From the NCBI GenBank assembly GCA_032622095.1, contig CP136063.1:23378987-23442986 (forward strand): DNA of 64,000 nucleotides, given 5' to 3'. This document shows, piece by piece, positions 1 to 10,303 of this stretch. The notes beneath the pieces were generated by a model. That model was not told where the DNA came from, searched no databases, and saw nothing but the letters and a program-made list of their open reading frames with translations. This DNA is from Siphonodentalium dalli. Taxonomy: Eukaryota; Mollusca; Scaphopoda; Gadilida; Siphonodentaliidae. A program made the translations under genes and the position numbers. How positions within the stretch are numbered: position 1 is the first letter of the stretch; each line of letters begins with the position of its first letter.

Positions 1-62
1 GATGGACTTAGATGGGATTAAGTCTCAGGGGAATCTAAATATCACAAGGTCGTTCTTATTAC
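1..62 (+). repeat. Partial copy of a dispersed repeat
   Basis: This segment matches 9542-9605 closely: both run through a shared GGGATTAAG core, a CAGGGGAATCTAAATAT block and CAAGGTCGTTCTTAT, with a handful of substitutions. At the second site the block lies just upstream of a TATA-like promoter and a broken retroelement ORF, so it may be part of an LTR or 5' region. The copy here is cut by the window edge, so its left boundary is unknown. Confidence 0.75.
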
Positions 63-99
63 GCCACAAAGTGGTGTAAGCTGTTTTTGAGTTTTTGAT

Positions 100-830
100 G
101 AAGAGATATACATGTATATAAAAACCAAAATAAAAGATGACTGCTGGCGACAATGTTTTCCATAAAAATTCAAACCATTCGATAGCTCCCATCTAGTTGT
201 CACCCCGAAGATCAATATGAAGTTTGGTGACTATCAGATGAGGGATATGTCTGTACAGTTGCTAAACAATTCAATCATTCAAAGAGTAAGATACCAAATT
301 GCTGCCAGTGGTCATGTTTTTTAACGAAATTCGGAAACATTAGATTACTCTCACCCTGTTTATCCAGGTGATCATTGTGGAATTTGATGACGATCGGACA
401 AGGATGTCGTCTGTAGGATCAACTAAATTATTTAGCCATAAAAAGAGTAAAATTCAAAATCACCGCTGGCAGTGATGTTTTCACAAGGAAAGTCTGAGAA
501 CAAAATATGGCTCACTTCTAGTGGTGACCCAAAATATCCACATGAGAAAAAGTTCTCCAATAAAAGCTGGCTGCAGGGTGCGCCAATTGATTCAAATTTA
601 AAATTTAACCGGGTGTATTGCTGGTGGACATGTTTTCCCCGCAAATTTGATAGACTGATGGACAAAACCACTGAATCCATTGAATCAATATACATGTACA
701 CATGGATTCATTTATATGCACTGTTATACACAGTACTGGTATATAAAGGTACTGAAAATAACTATATTACTAGTATACACAACATAAACCATATCATGGC
801 TATGTGTTATAATATCCGAACATGATATCT
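100..830. repeat. Diverged ~160-bp tandem repeat, about four units
   Basis: A block reading roughly GCTGGCGACNATGTTTTCC recurs near 141, 301, 464 and 619, at spacings of 155-163 bp. Each is followed by a related stretch containing AATTCAAA and a GAAGTTTGGTGA-like or GATGACGATCGGA-like segment. A further copy lies near 1255-1400. Units are strongly diverged, so the array is old. Small ORFs here have no recognisable protein character. Confidence 0.6.
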
Positions 831-1254
831 GAGAACTTGGTGTGAATTGAAGAGTGGTGGGGTCGCAAGCATATATACCCCCCACGTTAGAAACATGCCA
901 TTAAATGGCATAAGTATAATCTAGCTTGAGGACAGAAGTGATCCATAAACCCCCCTTAATTCAACCAGGTCCTCACACGCGATGTATGGTCGATCACACG
1001 ATGATCAAAGGGGGGGGGGGGGGGTAGAATTGTTGTATAAAAACAGCACTACATGTAAATATAAAATAAAATAGTGTTACATCTTATTACAGATTATTGC
1101 CACATATAATCAGTGACTATACAGACAGTCTGACAAAATAAAGTTTCAGTGACACTCTATCCGAAGAGGGGGATAATTTCATCTGTTACAGTCAATGGAG
1201 CAATTATGAATCTGGAAAGGTGAAATTTCTAAGTAATACTAGATATCGACATGA

Positions 1255-1400
1255 CGCGATAACATATTACGTAAATGCAATATGGCCGCTGGCGACCATT
1301 TTTTCCTATGAAATTCAAAAAATATTTGATAGCTCTCATCTGATAGATCAATATCAAGATACATATGAAGTTTGGTGATGATCGGATGAGTGAAGTGGAC
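1255..1400. repeat. Isolated copy of the ~160-bp repeat
   Basis: This copy shares GCCGCTGGCGACCATTTTTTCC, the TTTGATAGCTCTCATCTG segment and GAAGTTTGGTGATGATCGGA with the units at 100-830, especially the first one. The space between (831-1254) shows no gene; it contains a run of about 15 G at roughly 1009-1024. Confidence 0.6.
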
Positions 1401-1430
1401 TGTGGTTTGTTCTAAAGGGTTTAGTAATGC

Positions 1431-1770
1431 TTAAAAAGATTCTTACCTTAATATTTTTATGTTCACCTTATAAACTTCACTGAGTCATCTTTGTCATGTA
1501 TTGAATTTGATATCTTTTGTTAACAGTTTATAAATCATGTATGTCTCATGTTTGTTATTTTAATTTATGTGTTTATAATCATTAAATCAAGTTACATTCC
1601 TTAAAAAGATTCTTACCTTAATGTTTTTATGTTCACTTTATAAACTTCACTGAGTCATCTTTGTCATGTACTGAATTTGATATCTTTTGTTAACAGTTTA
1701 TAAATCATGTATGTCTCATGTTCGTTATTATATTTTATGTGTGTATTATCATTAAATAAAGTTATCATTT
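1431..1770. repeat. Direct tandem duplication, 170-bp unit x2
   Basis: Two adjacent units start at 1431 and 1601 with the same TTAAAAAGATTCTTACCTTA and differ at only about ten positions. Each ends in an ATTAAATMAAGTT stretch, which resembles the 3' end of a transcript or LINE (polyadenylation-like). No coding potential is visible. 1771-1904 shows nothing further. Confidence 0.85.
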
Positions 1771-1904
1771 AAAATAAATGTAGTCACGTCCTAAATTATT
1801 TTTTCACAAAAAAGCTCAAATACCCCAAAACACAATAGTTTAGAGTCGCCAATTAGTTAATCCGATTACCTATAACACTAAGCACATAAGCCGCTTAACT
1901 TTTT

Positions 1905-2345
1905 AAATGGGGCCGACCGTTTACACTTTATAGAATGAAAGAACGAAAAGTTGAATAAAATCAACAAATTTGTGAATTTAAGAACAATTCAAACGTTAAT
2001 TTTGTCCATGTCATAACCCGGACATATGTACTAAATTTCAGTCTTGTCCATTTATAAACAAAGAAGATAATGCGACATTAAGTCCGCTCACGCCTTTTAT
2101 TTTGGAGCCGGTCGCATACACTTTATAGTGTGTTTCAGAACGAAAAAAATTGAATAAAATCAACAAATTTGTAAATTTAAAAACAATTCAGCCGTTGTTG
2201 TATTCCATGTCCCAGCCCGGACATATACACTACATTTCAATAATATTCATTCAGAAACAACGGACCAAACGCTATATAACACCCGTATACAACATTTATT
2301 TCGAGCCGGCCTCGGATACATTTTATAGTGTGTACCGAATTGGCA
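1905..2345. repeat. Diverged ~193-bp tandem repeat, 2.3 units
   Basis: The block GGGCCGACCGTTTACACTTTATAG at about 1909 recurs as GGAGCCGGTCGCATACACTTTATAG near 2103 and as CGAGCCGGCCTCGGATACATTTTATAG near 2301. The AAAATCAACAAATTTGT and CCCGGACATAT segments repeat between them. The short ORFs across it are not conserved from unit to unit. 2346-2699 shows no feature. Confidence 0.75.
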
Positions 2346-2699
2346 CACGTCGACTGGGACGAGTTGGCCCAGGTGCGATTAGGCCGATTCCGACATCTTC
2401 TATAATTTACAGTAGATACCCGTTTACGCGTAGTTAAATTTAGAAAGTTCAGCAATTAATATCGTAAATAGAGCGACTGTATTTGACAGAGAATACCTCT
2501 GTTATTGATTATTAAGTTGCTATACATTAAAAACGACAAATTCACATGCTCGTTCAAGCGCAGTAGTCTATTTTCGCCATGTTAAAGGACATCCACAAAT
2601 ACCAAATAACGCTAACCTACTGCAAATGTTTTACACGAAAACTGTTAACATATTTGGGCTGAATTCATCTGATGCAGTATTATTCCTCGAAATAATTGT

Positions 2700-3415
2700 T
2701 TTGTCAAATGATATTGATTAGTTGCAATCATATAAACGTCATAATGTTCAAATATTTGTGACATTGGTTTTGTGTTTGTGACATTGGTTATGTGTTTTTT
2801 TCTGAAAATATTATTGAAAAAAAATCGAATTTCTCAAATTCTGAGCCATATTCTGGCGGCCATCTTGGATTTTGATTTACAAATGTGACATCAGTTAACG
2901 TAGAAATATATAAGGAACCAAATGCAATTCATTGCAATGTCATAACTCAATTGGTTTTTTACACAATTGTCATATAAACGGACATAGGGTAATATCGCAA
3001 AATGTACCGATTGTTGCGGATGATCGCACTGACGGCCATTTTGCTTTCTCCCTAAGTTGTCGATTACAGATTTTTTGTCAGATGATATTGAAGGATTACT
3101 TGCGGTCATATAAACGTCATAATGTTCAAATATTTGAGACATATTATGATTGGTTTTGTGTTTTTTCTGAAAAAATTGTTGAAAACAAATCGAATTTTTC
3201 AAATTCTGTGCCATATTCTGGCGGTCATCTTGGATTTTGATTTTCAGTTGACGTAGAAAGATATAAGGAACAAAATACAATTCATTGCAATGTCATATCT
3301 CAATTAGATTTTCCACAATCGTCATATATATAGACATAGGGTAAAATCACGAAATGTTCCGACCCTCATGGGCGCCATCTTGGATTACGTCATATGCGGC
3401 CAGGTTGATTTCTTG
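2700..3415. repeat. Tandem duplication, ~374-bp unit x2
   Basis: Unit one starts near 2701 (TTGTCAAATGATATTGAT) and unit two near 3075 (TTGTCAGATGATATTGAA). Both carry CATATAAACGTCATAATG, a TTCTGGCGGYCATCTTGGAT segment, CAATTCATTGCAATGTCAT and GACATAGGGTAA in the same order. Several GCCATCTTGGAT (YY1-like) words fall within it (about 2865, 3225, 3370). Divergence is roughly 10-15 percent. Confidence 0.85.
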
Positions 3416-4685
3416 TTAACATCCGGAATTCTACTCTAGAGGTGTCCAGGAACATAAAAAAATCGGTCCGGATGAGTCATGGGGGTCCATAGGGGGTGTA
3501 CCTAGCTGCCAGACTAATTAGTCTCTTGCTAGAAGTCTGAACCATCGAGGAAAACAACCCATGTATTCGTTTGGAGTGGCATCTGCCGGAACCATATACA
3601 GTTAATAGTGTGTACATGAATGTAAAGTTCTCAAATAATAAGATCTGATTTAATTTGTGCATATCATTTGTTGACTTGCTGAATGGGCATTTTGCATGAG
3701 TAGTTGCACTTCTATTGCGGTTTGACATTGGTTGCTTATGTTTACACATCGCAGCGTCGCTAACTGATACCATTCTAGATGTTGTGTTCATTTTCTAACA
3801 ACTGTTTGGCGTTGTTGAAACGGGTATTACTTTATTAATTAATATTTTTGGAAAGTACCAGGAAATCATAGGATGAAGTCAACAGCTGTTGCATATTTCT
3901 AACTTCCAGAAAATATGCATCAAGATGATTCTGACTACTCCCAGAGGAAATTTAAATGGTACTAGTCTGAAGTATTTCCAGGCCGCTAGATAAGGTGTCG
4001 GTCATTTGCGAAATGAGCTTGCAAAACGATGCATTTGGTGATGCTACCCAGCATAGCAGGCTAGCATCACAAAATTCACACTCTAAGGACCTCCTACTGA
4101 AGCTAGTTCTCCATAGCTAATTATTAAATACCTAAACATAATTGGGTCTCCAGTTGGTGAATTCTGCAAATGTTCGGCACCTTATTTTGAGGAGTGAGTA
4201 TGTGAAATAAGGAAATAAATTATAATGGAAGTTAATCGTGGCATTATAAATGTTGCTACGGGGACTTAAATTCTTATTTTAATATCCCATTTAACATCAA
4301 ATGGTAATTCCAGTTGTTCACTAAACTCATTCATCATTCATCGCAAATACATACATAAATGTAAACAAATTTTCAACGTGGCTTTTGTGGTTCTAGAACA
4401 TAAGAGGGTGATGGTGGAGTATTTGTAAATATATAAATAAGATTAATTGACCTACTGATAAAAAACATTTGTCCTAAAAATTTAATTTTAATGTGACAAA
4501 TAAATATACAAGCAATGGTCCACTATCCTTAAAATACTGAATACTTAAAAATATTGAGCCAAAATTTCTACCTGACTATGTGTAGAATAATTTTCATTGA
4601 TTTAATGAATAAATGATTATATTATGAAACAATTTTCTTCTGATTCACATGTAAACAGAAGGAAATGCATTTCCAGTGTTGATAA
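3416..4685. other. Intergenic, no supported gene
   Basis: The longest open stretch (3477-3791, minus) has no recognisable domain and looks like chance. No repeats, RNA genes or promoters could be supported by eye. Confidence 0.5.
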
Positions 4686-5228
4686 TGTAAACTCTGTTAC
4701 TAGAACCAACTGGTTCTTGGGGCTGTATCCAACAAGGAACCATATTATTCCAAATGAAGAACAAATGGTTCTTGGTGGAAGGGAGTATGGGGAATTGGTT
4801 CTTGGGAAAGAAACAAATTGGAACCAATGAAGAACCAGGGAATGGTTCTTGTTCTTGTTCTTCAATTTTCTCTGCAAGGAACCATTATTATTGTTGAAGA
4901 ACCAAATTATTACTACAGAAGAACCAAATGGTTCCACATAAAGAACCAATTATATCAATGAAGAACCAAATTTTCGTCCGTGGAGAACCAACTGATTTTG
5001 CGTGGTATAAATAATGAAGAACAAAATGGTTCTAAATTTGGTTCTCAATAGTTGCAATCATGAGGAACCAAATGGTTCTTGGTTTGGTTCCCGGTAGACC
5101 GAGTTCTGAAAAAACCAAACGGTTATAGGACCCCCCGAAGAACCAATTGGTTCTTCATTTGGTTCCGCTCGGAGGACAAGTGGGGAACCACTGAAGAACC
5201 ATTGGATTCCGATTTTTTCTAAGAGTGT
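4686..5228. mobile_element. GAACCA/TGGTTC palindromic-word element
   Basis: About 540 bp are packed with AAGAACCA and its complement TGGTTCTT, more than twenty times in both orientations, often back to back as GAACCAANTGGTTC. The right edge is TTTTTTCTAAGAGTGTA at about 5212-5228. The left edge has a weak inverted match, TAAACTCTGTTACTAG near 4686. Terminal CACTCT plus self-complementary subterminal words are typical of non-autonomous DNA transposons with subterminal repeats. Superfamily is not determinable; the ORFs inside are by-products of the repeat. Confidence 0.55.
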
Positions 5229-5394
5229 ATAAAATATCGTCGAGAAAGACACTCGTTAGCAAATGCTGTAAATGGATACTCGAGGGACTCCTTTTGGATG
5301 TGACAGAGCAGCTGATCCGTGGTTAAAGGAACACAAGGCGTTCGGAGTGGGTAAATGTTTAAATCTGAAAAAACACCACAGCCAGGAAGATAAC

Positions 5395-5490
5395 GGAGAA
5401 ATAGATAAACGTTGTTCTTATGTATAAAAAATGACATGTTCACACCATTGTTATGTAAACAAACTGTTGCAGTGATTTCTCAATAAACAT
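5395..5490. repeat. Dispersed repeat shared with 14265-14380
   Basis: Both sites carry GAAATAGATAAAC, TTGTTCTTA, CCATTGTTATGTAAACAAA, a CTG(T/C)(T/C)GCAGTG-like step and CAANAAACAT in the same order. The second site has about 20 extra bases. This copy ends directly at the inverted-repeat element that follows. Confidence 0.7.
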
Positions 5491-5492
5491 CA

Positions 5493-6030
5493 TTAAAGGT
5501 ACTCAATCCGATCAAGCGCCCCTCAATTAATATTTAATAAAGGTACTCAATCCGATCAAGCGCCCCTCAATTACTATTTATTAAAGGTATTCAATCCGAT
5601 CAAGTGCCCCTCAATTACTATTTATTTGGCTTCGGGGGTAAACAATATTTGATTCGAGTTGATGAACCCACACATCAAAGCTCAGAGTGATCAGATATCG
5701 ATTTTTGAAATCTATTATTAGCTGGAATATTTAGTGGACCAGTAAAAGTCGACGAGAAGGCACTATTGGACAAAATTGAGGATGAAGATGGATAACTCTA
5801 AAATCAAGTGGCTTTTTTGTGTCAGATATTTGACAAACCGGCAATATTTCGTTAAACAAAATGTTGATAAATGACAGGTTTGGGGAAATTTTATACTATA
5901 GTTGCCCGTGGTTAGCATTATATTTTGGGCTTTTAATTGATTCTGATAACTGAAGCAGCATTTCAAAACATATTGTTGCTATTGGAAATTGATAATATGA
6001 GGACCATCGAATCGGATTGAGTACCTTTAA
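5493..6030. mobile_element. Short TIR element with TTAA ends and a triplicated left terminus
   Basis: The left end TTAAAGGTACTCAATCCGAT at 5493 is matched perfectly in inverse orientation at the right end (about 6010-6029). The outermost four bases are TTAA on both sides, the target site used by piggyBac and Kolobok elements. The left terminus is repeated three times as a 44-bp tandem unit (start of the AAAGGT word at 5495, 5539 and 5583). The interior, about 400 bp, has no transposase, so this would be a MITE. Confidence 0.65.
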
Positions 6031-6120
6031 TACCATAATAAGTTATTATATGTAATTCCAAAATTGGTTTTCAGAATATTTTTCATTGCTTTGACATTTT
6101 GCAATGTTTAATGTCAAGAT

Positions 6121-6126
6121 TTTATT
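6121..6126 (-). terminator. Candidate polyadenylation signal of the TLR gene
   Basis: The minus strand reads AATAAA here, about 245 bases after the TLR stop codon, which is a plausible 3' UTR length. No closer canonical hexamer was found on that strand. Confidence 0.45.
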
Positions 6127-6371
6127 AAACTTTGATATCTTGTTTCACAACTTTGACTACGATTGTTAATACTATGTACAGTAAAAGTAATGTTTATATA
6201 ACAATTATTTCGATTTGCGGAATCTCGTATTTTGAGAGTTATTAATAAAGAAAATAAAAATAAAGTCATTATTTTTTACATGCGCTGATTTATAATAGTT
6301 GTTTCGCAGAACTTTTAATAAATGTATATTTTTTCGAGTAAACCCACATCGAAGGGTTTGTGTGTGGCTCT

Positions 6372-8639
6372 TTACACATCTGTTCCTAAAATATTTTCAC
6401 AATCGCCATATGTTATTCGCTCTCTTTGTGTAAATTCTTTTCGTTTGTTCAGTACATCCGCTATCCCAACAAGAAGTGTCTGCCAAAACATGTCCTGGTT
6501 TTCGTCATTTGTCGGAAAAAGAAGGCGAGTTTTCCTATCATAATAATACTCTAACACACCCTTAAGTTGTCGCCTTTTAATTTCGCTCAGAAACACGGGT
6601 AAAATTGGCTTTTTTTCAGCCCAAGTGAGCGAAATTTCTAAATTTGTCCATGCACTTTTGATGAAATCTGCGCTCACAATAGGTATAGTGCATCGACATG
6701 ATCGAATTCCTCTAACAATTTCTTCGTCAATATCACCAGGAACCCTGAAATGTTTGTCATTTATGTAGAGAACGTCCTCTTCTGTTTGAAGTAGCTGCTG
6801 CAGAACTGGATTAATCCTATTAAACATCTTTAGAGCGAAATCCTTATCTTTCATAGAATAGGCCACAAAGACTCGATCTGTTGCATTCATTCGTCTGTTA
6901 CGATATCTCCAGAAACGAATCCGAACATATAACTTTAAGAACACTAACCGCTTTCTGTAACAGATAGCACCAACAACGATACAAAGAACGATAACTCCAA
7001 AGCACGACAACGACGTTTTCAGCAGAAGAACATAACAAGTGAACTCGATGTCACCTTTATCGATGGTGAACAGTGGCTTGAGCTGGGAGTCAAACACACA
7101 CGTATAAGTTTCCGGAACAATAAGAGCTTCTTTAATATGATTGAGCTGATTGATAAATGAAGATTGTTCACACGAACATGTTACGTTATTGTCACGTAAA
7201 TCTAGGAAGGTCTTTTTCCCTAAGAACATAAGTGAGTCGATATTACCAAGCGAATAGTCGTCAATATATTTCAATAGATTTCCAGTCAAGTTCAATAACT
7301 CTATATTTAAGAGGTGATTTATGCTCAGATGGAGACTGTTCAATTCGTTGTGAGAGAGGTCGATCGTGCGTAATTTTCTGTTGGTTCGAAACATGTTCTC
7401 TGGTATGAACTTAAGCTGATTGCAGCAGATATCGAAATGCTCGAGATTTTCCGAGAATGACAGTAACTCGGCCAGAGGGAAATCGTTGTTATATCCAATC
7501 CGGTTTCCTCCCAGTCGCACAACCCTGAGATTTTTCAAGTCCTTGAAAACGGTTGGTATCAAGTAAACTAGATTATTTCGTCTGAAGTTCACTTCTTCTA
7601 AATTATGAAACTTTAGGGCTAACTCTAGCTCAAGTCGCTCCATGTTCGTATTTTCGACAGAAATCCGTGCCATGGAATTGAATGTTTTGATCGGGCATTC
7701 ATATTGCAAGTAACAGCGGTTCATATAGTGTGTGTCTGAAATCCTGATTTCTGTGAGATTGTTCGCTTCGTGAATGAAAGCGCTGCAAGATTCACGGCTT
7801 TTATCACAGCTCTCGTCCGAGATTTTTCGATATGGCATCCCGCCCCAAATAAACTTTCTCATAGCAGGCAATAGTTCCCAATATTTAATTCCTTTATTCC
7901 CGATTCCATGGCCAACTGTACCGAAGACGTATAGCTCCTTGAGTCTCCGAAAGGTATACCCTTCATCAACAAGTTGCCTCATGTCTCGGTTGTAAGACGT
8001 TAGTATTCCAACATGTGATATATCCAGAACCTCTAAATCTAGGCCCATCAAGGTCTTCCAAGAATCGTAAGTAATTAGGAGGTTGCCTATTAACCAGAAG
8101 TTTGTCATAGTGAGATTTAGAAATCTTAGAGTCTTGTTACCCAAATGTCTTAGTATCAAGGCGGCTTCATTGAACTCCAGTTCGTCACTATCGGTCAAAC
8201 TGAGGGAGTTCAAATTATACAAATTACTCAAGCAATTAAGATCCCAATACTTTATCCGGACATGAACGATTGATAAGTTTTCAATGGCGACAAGATTCTC
8301 GAACGTATTGGTTGTAGTTTTAAAGAATTCGTTTGTACGTACACTCAGTGACGTCACGTGTCGCCAAGAATTATGGCGGAGGAAACTATCTACGTAATTA
8401 GTACTACTTGACAGTTCTACTGTATGTGTACCATCGGCAACTATGACAGGCGTTTTGCTCTCGGCGAAACAGTTAATGGACAACTTTGAAGAGGTTTCCA
8501 CACAGGCGCATGCGCTTGGACATACACTAAGGCTTGTGTCGTCTGCCAGTGCAATTGTCAACAACGCCATCAACATACAGACAAACCGGAGGCATCTGTA
8601 GAGACGAAAGATGGCTGCCATCGCTAAGTTTGACGTCAT
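6372..8639 (-). CDS. Toll-like receptor, intronless, single cysteine cluster
   Basis: This 755-residue innate immune receptor is predicted at the cell surface or in endosomes and would signal through TIR-TIR contacts with adaptors such as MyD88. A hydrophobic signal segment spans about 12-32. An N-terminal Cys group (C40, C44, C46, C57) precedes leucine-rich repeats (about 95-480, clearest at 345-480, e.g. LRTIDLSHNELNSL). One LRR-CT follows (C488, C490, C514, C535), then a transmembrane helix at about 537-560. The TIR domain covers about 588-735: box 1 VFVAYS, box 2 as RVPGD rather than RDxxPG, box 3 FW at 718-719. Several N-glycosylation sequons are present. M7 is an alternative start. The frame is intact and shows no intron. 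Ligand unknown. Confidence 0.95.
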   Translation of the reverse strand: MTSNLAMAAIFRLYRCLRFVCMLMALLTIALADDTSLSVCPSACACVETSSKLSINCFAESKTPVIVADGTHTVELSSSTNYVDSFLRHNSWRHVTSLSVRTNEFFKTTTNTFENLVAIENLSIVHVRIKYWDLNCLSNLYNLNSLSLTDSDELEFNEAALILRHLGNKTLRFLNLTMTNFWLIGNLLITYDSWKTLMGLDLEVLDISHVGILTSYNRDMRQLVDEGYTFRRLKELYVFGTVGHGIGNKGIKYWELLPAMRKFIWGGMPYRKISDESCDKSRESCSAFIHEANNLTEIRISDTHYMNRCYLQYECPIKTFNSMARISVENTNMERLELELALKFHNLEEVNFRRNNLVYLIPTVFKDLKNLRVVRLGGNRIGYNNDFPLAELLSFSENLEHFDICCNQLKFIPENMFRTNRKLRTIDLSHNELNSLHLSINHLLNIELLNLTGNLLKYIDDYSLGNIDSLMFLGKKTFLDLRDNNVTCSCEQSSFINQLNHIKEALIVPETYTCVFDSQLKPLFTIDKGDIEFTCYVLLLKTSLSCFGVIVLCIVVGAICYRKRLVFLKLYVRIRFWRYRNRRMNATDRVFVAYSMKDKDFALKMFNRINPVLQQLLQTEEDVLYINDKHFRVPGDIDEEIVRGIRSCRCTIPIVSADFIKSAWTNLEISLTWAEKKPILPVFLSEIKRRQLKGVLEYYYDRKTRLLFPTNDENQDMFWQTLLVGIADVLNKRKEFTQRERITYGDCENILGTDV

Positions 8640-8809
8640 TAACGAAGAATTCCTAATAACTAGAGGTCATGTGGTCCTGGAAGGATAAAAACCCGTGCAG
8701 TATTCACGAGACAACATTCATTCATTAACGAAGAATTCCTGATGACTAGAGGTCATGTAGTCCCGGGAGGATAAAATCCCGTGCAGTATTCATGACACAA
8801 CATTCAATT
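8638..8809 (-). promoter_or_regulatory. 86-bp tandem duplication abutting the TLR start codon
   Basis: Two units begin with ATTAACGAAGAATTCCT at 8638 and 8724. The inner unit starts inside the start codon region, so the whole proximal 5' UTR/promoter is doubled. Both units keep GAGGTCATGT and GTGCAGTATTCA. No canonical TATA box is evident on the minus strand. A promoter role is inferred from position only. Confidence 0.6.
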
Positions 8810-9541
8810 CCAACTGTTATCCTGAACGACAAACACAATTATAACTGAATCCCAGGCGTCACGTGGTTTCTGACGAACTACTTACGAACGCAGAATGCGG
8901 ATGTAACTGCAAGCAACAGGTCTTTCTCGTTCGAGTTAAGGGGGGGGGGGGGGGGTCAAGCGAACAATTTTAAATGGAAGTATCCGGAACAAAAGTTGTG
9001 TATGAAGCAGTTGTCCGAAACGAAATCATATTCATTGAAGAGTTAATATTTAACTGGCAGGTAAATTATATCATTTTGTTGTAAATATATTTTTGAGAAT
9101 TTTTTTCTGGAATTACATTACATGACCTACATTTGAAAAATCAATATAAAGTTCTAAAATAAACACAACGACATTATAATTGAACAAGTTCAAAGCAGAC
9201 CCGCCAGATAAATACCTGTTGTTTCCAATACCACATCAATTCAAACTCAGATGCACGTGCACTTTGTAACTTCTGCTCCGCAGATTTGCAGGAAAACCCC
9301 CTTTAAAAATTAGTCACTTGACTTCCCCCTTAACAAAGTCTTCCTGGTCGAGTTAACAAAGTATAACGCTGTTTTCAGTGTCAGCGAAACAGACGTCACA
9401 TCAAATGAATTCAGTTAAATACTGATCGTCGACATTAGCCATTACAGATCGCGAGATACAATCATTATATCAGTAAACAGGTATAAGTACCTGAATTAAA
9501 ATATAAAATGATGATCGGTATTTAAGTGTTGTGCTGTTTCA
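8810..9541. other. Upstream intergenic of TLR, no gene
   Basis: It holds a run of about 16 G at 8940-8956 and otherwise unique AT-rich sequence. No coding frame, repeat or RNA gene was recognised. Confidence 0.5.
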
Positions 9542-9605
9542 GTTCGATGGGCTTGGATGGGATTAAGCCTCAGGGGAATCTAAATATCCCAAGGTCGTTC
9601 TTATG
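9542..9605 (+). repeat. Second copy of the repeat at window start
   Basis: Closely matches positions 1-62. Here it sits about 60 bp upstream of a TATA-like box, suggesting that it belongs to the U3 or 5' region of the retroelement whose broken ORF follows. Confidence 0.7.
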
Positions 9606-9667
9606 ATTACTACCATGAATGTACTGTGATTGGCTTTAATGTCGTGAGCCTCAATTTTCGTGGTTTC

Positions 9668-9702
9668 TTATAAAAAGGCTATTTCGTTGAATTCGTCAGT
9701 CA
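9668..9702 (+). promoter_or_regulatory. Putative TATA/Inr core promoter of a retroelement
   Basis: CTTATAAAAAGGC at about 9668 is a good TATA box. A TCAGTC initiator-like word lies about 28 bp downstream near 9697. This spacing fits a polymerase II core promoter, as found in LTRs. It precedes the gag-like relic at 9795. Confidence 0.45.
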
Positions 9703-9794
9703 CATTTTCAATTAGCGGTCGAGCGGATATGACGTATTATTTATAGTGCGTATTGTCGCTGTTCCCGTTGACTGGTGTGAGTCGCTTGTGAGTT

Positions 9795-10303
9795 GTGTTG
9801 CCGTCCCTTCGGGACAGCTGCCCGACCGACTTAGGTGAGCTGTTTACTGACTTGGCAGAGGATTATGAATTTAATCCACTCTGCTTTGTTAGCGGCCTTG
9901 GACATACTGCACGCACCCTTAGCTGGACAATTCACCAGGCAAAGGGAGGCTTCGTGTCTCTGTCTGTGGAGTACAGGACTGGAGCAGCCGGACAACTCAA
10001 GACCGTCAGAAAGGATGTCACCACCGGAGTTGGGACGAGGAGGAAGAAGACCCCTTTCACGTCGACGCAGGAACGTAGCTCGGATGGCTGAGTGGAGAAA
10101 GAAGAAGGCAGCTGTTGATCAGCCGGCTGCCTCTTCCTATTAGGCTGCGAAAACTGTTGGTCGCCTGCATTCCATCGACGTTGCTACCGGTAGTCCAACC
10201 CGGGAGAGGTATGAGAGACGCACAGACCACCCTCCCCACTGGAACACTGACTGATGCCATCCAAACAGCCGCTGCCAGCGTTCGCGCTGGACAGAAAAAT
10301 CTT
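9795..10303 (+). pseudogene. Broken retroelement ORF (gag/ORF1-like), 5' part
   Basis: Two overlapping frames each carry part of a plausible protein. One ends in an SVEYRTG...GTRRKK stretch at about 9955-10055; the other continues with a basic RRRRNVARMAEWRKKKAA segment (about 10060-10110). This resembles the basic (K)SPxxxRRD-type motif that follows the core of ORF1/gag-like proteins in many animal retroelements (recalled, not searched). A single-base frame change near 10050 and a stop near 10143 show it is dead. The third part (10115-10303) stays open up to the insertion that follows. The element class is not resolved. Confidence 0.45.

Noticed and set aside
2891-3280. 129-codon minus-strand frame over the 374-bp repeat
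   Set aside because: The frame is not kept in the other unit of the duplication, so it is chance.
4686-5228. Cluster of steroid-receptor response elements (AGAACA-type half sites)
   Set aside because: The words are GAACCA, not AGAACA, spacing is irregular and the edges look like a transposon.
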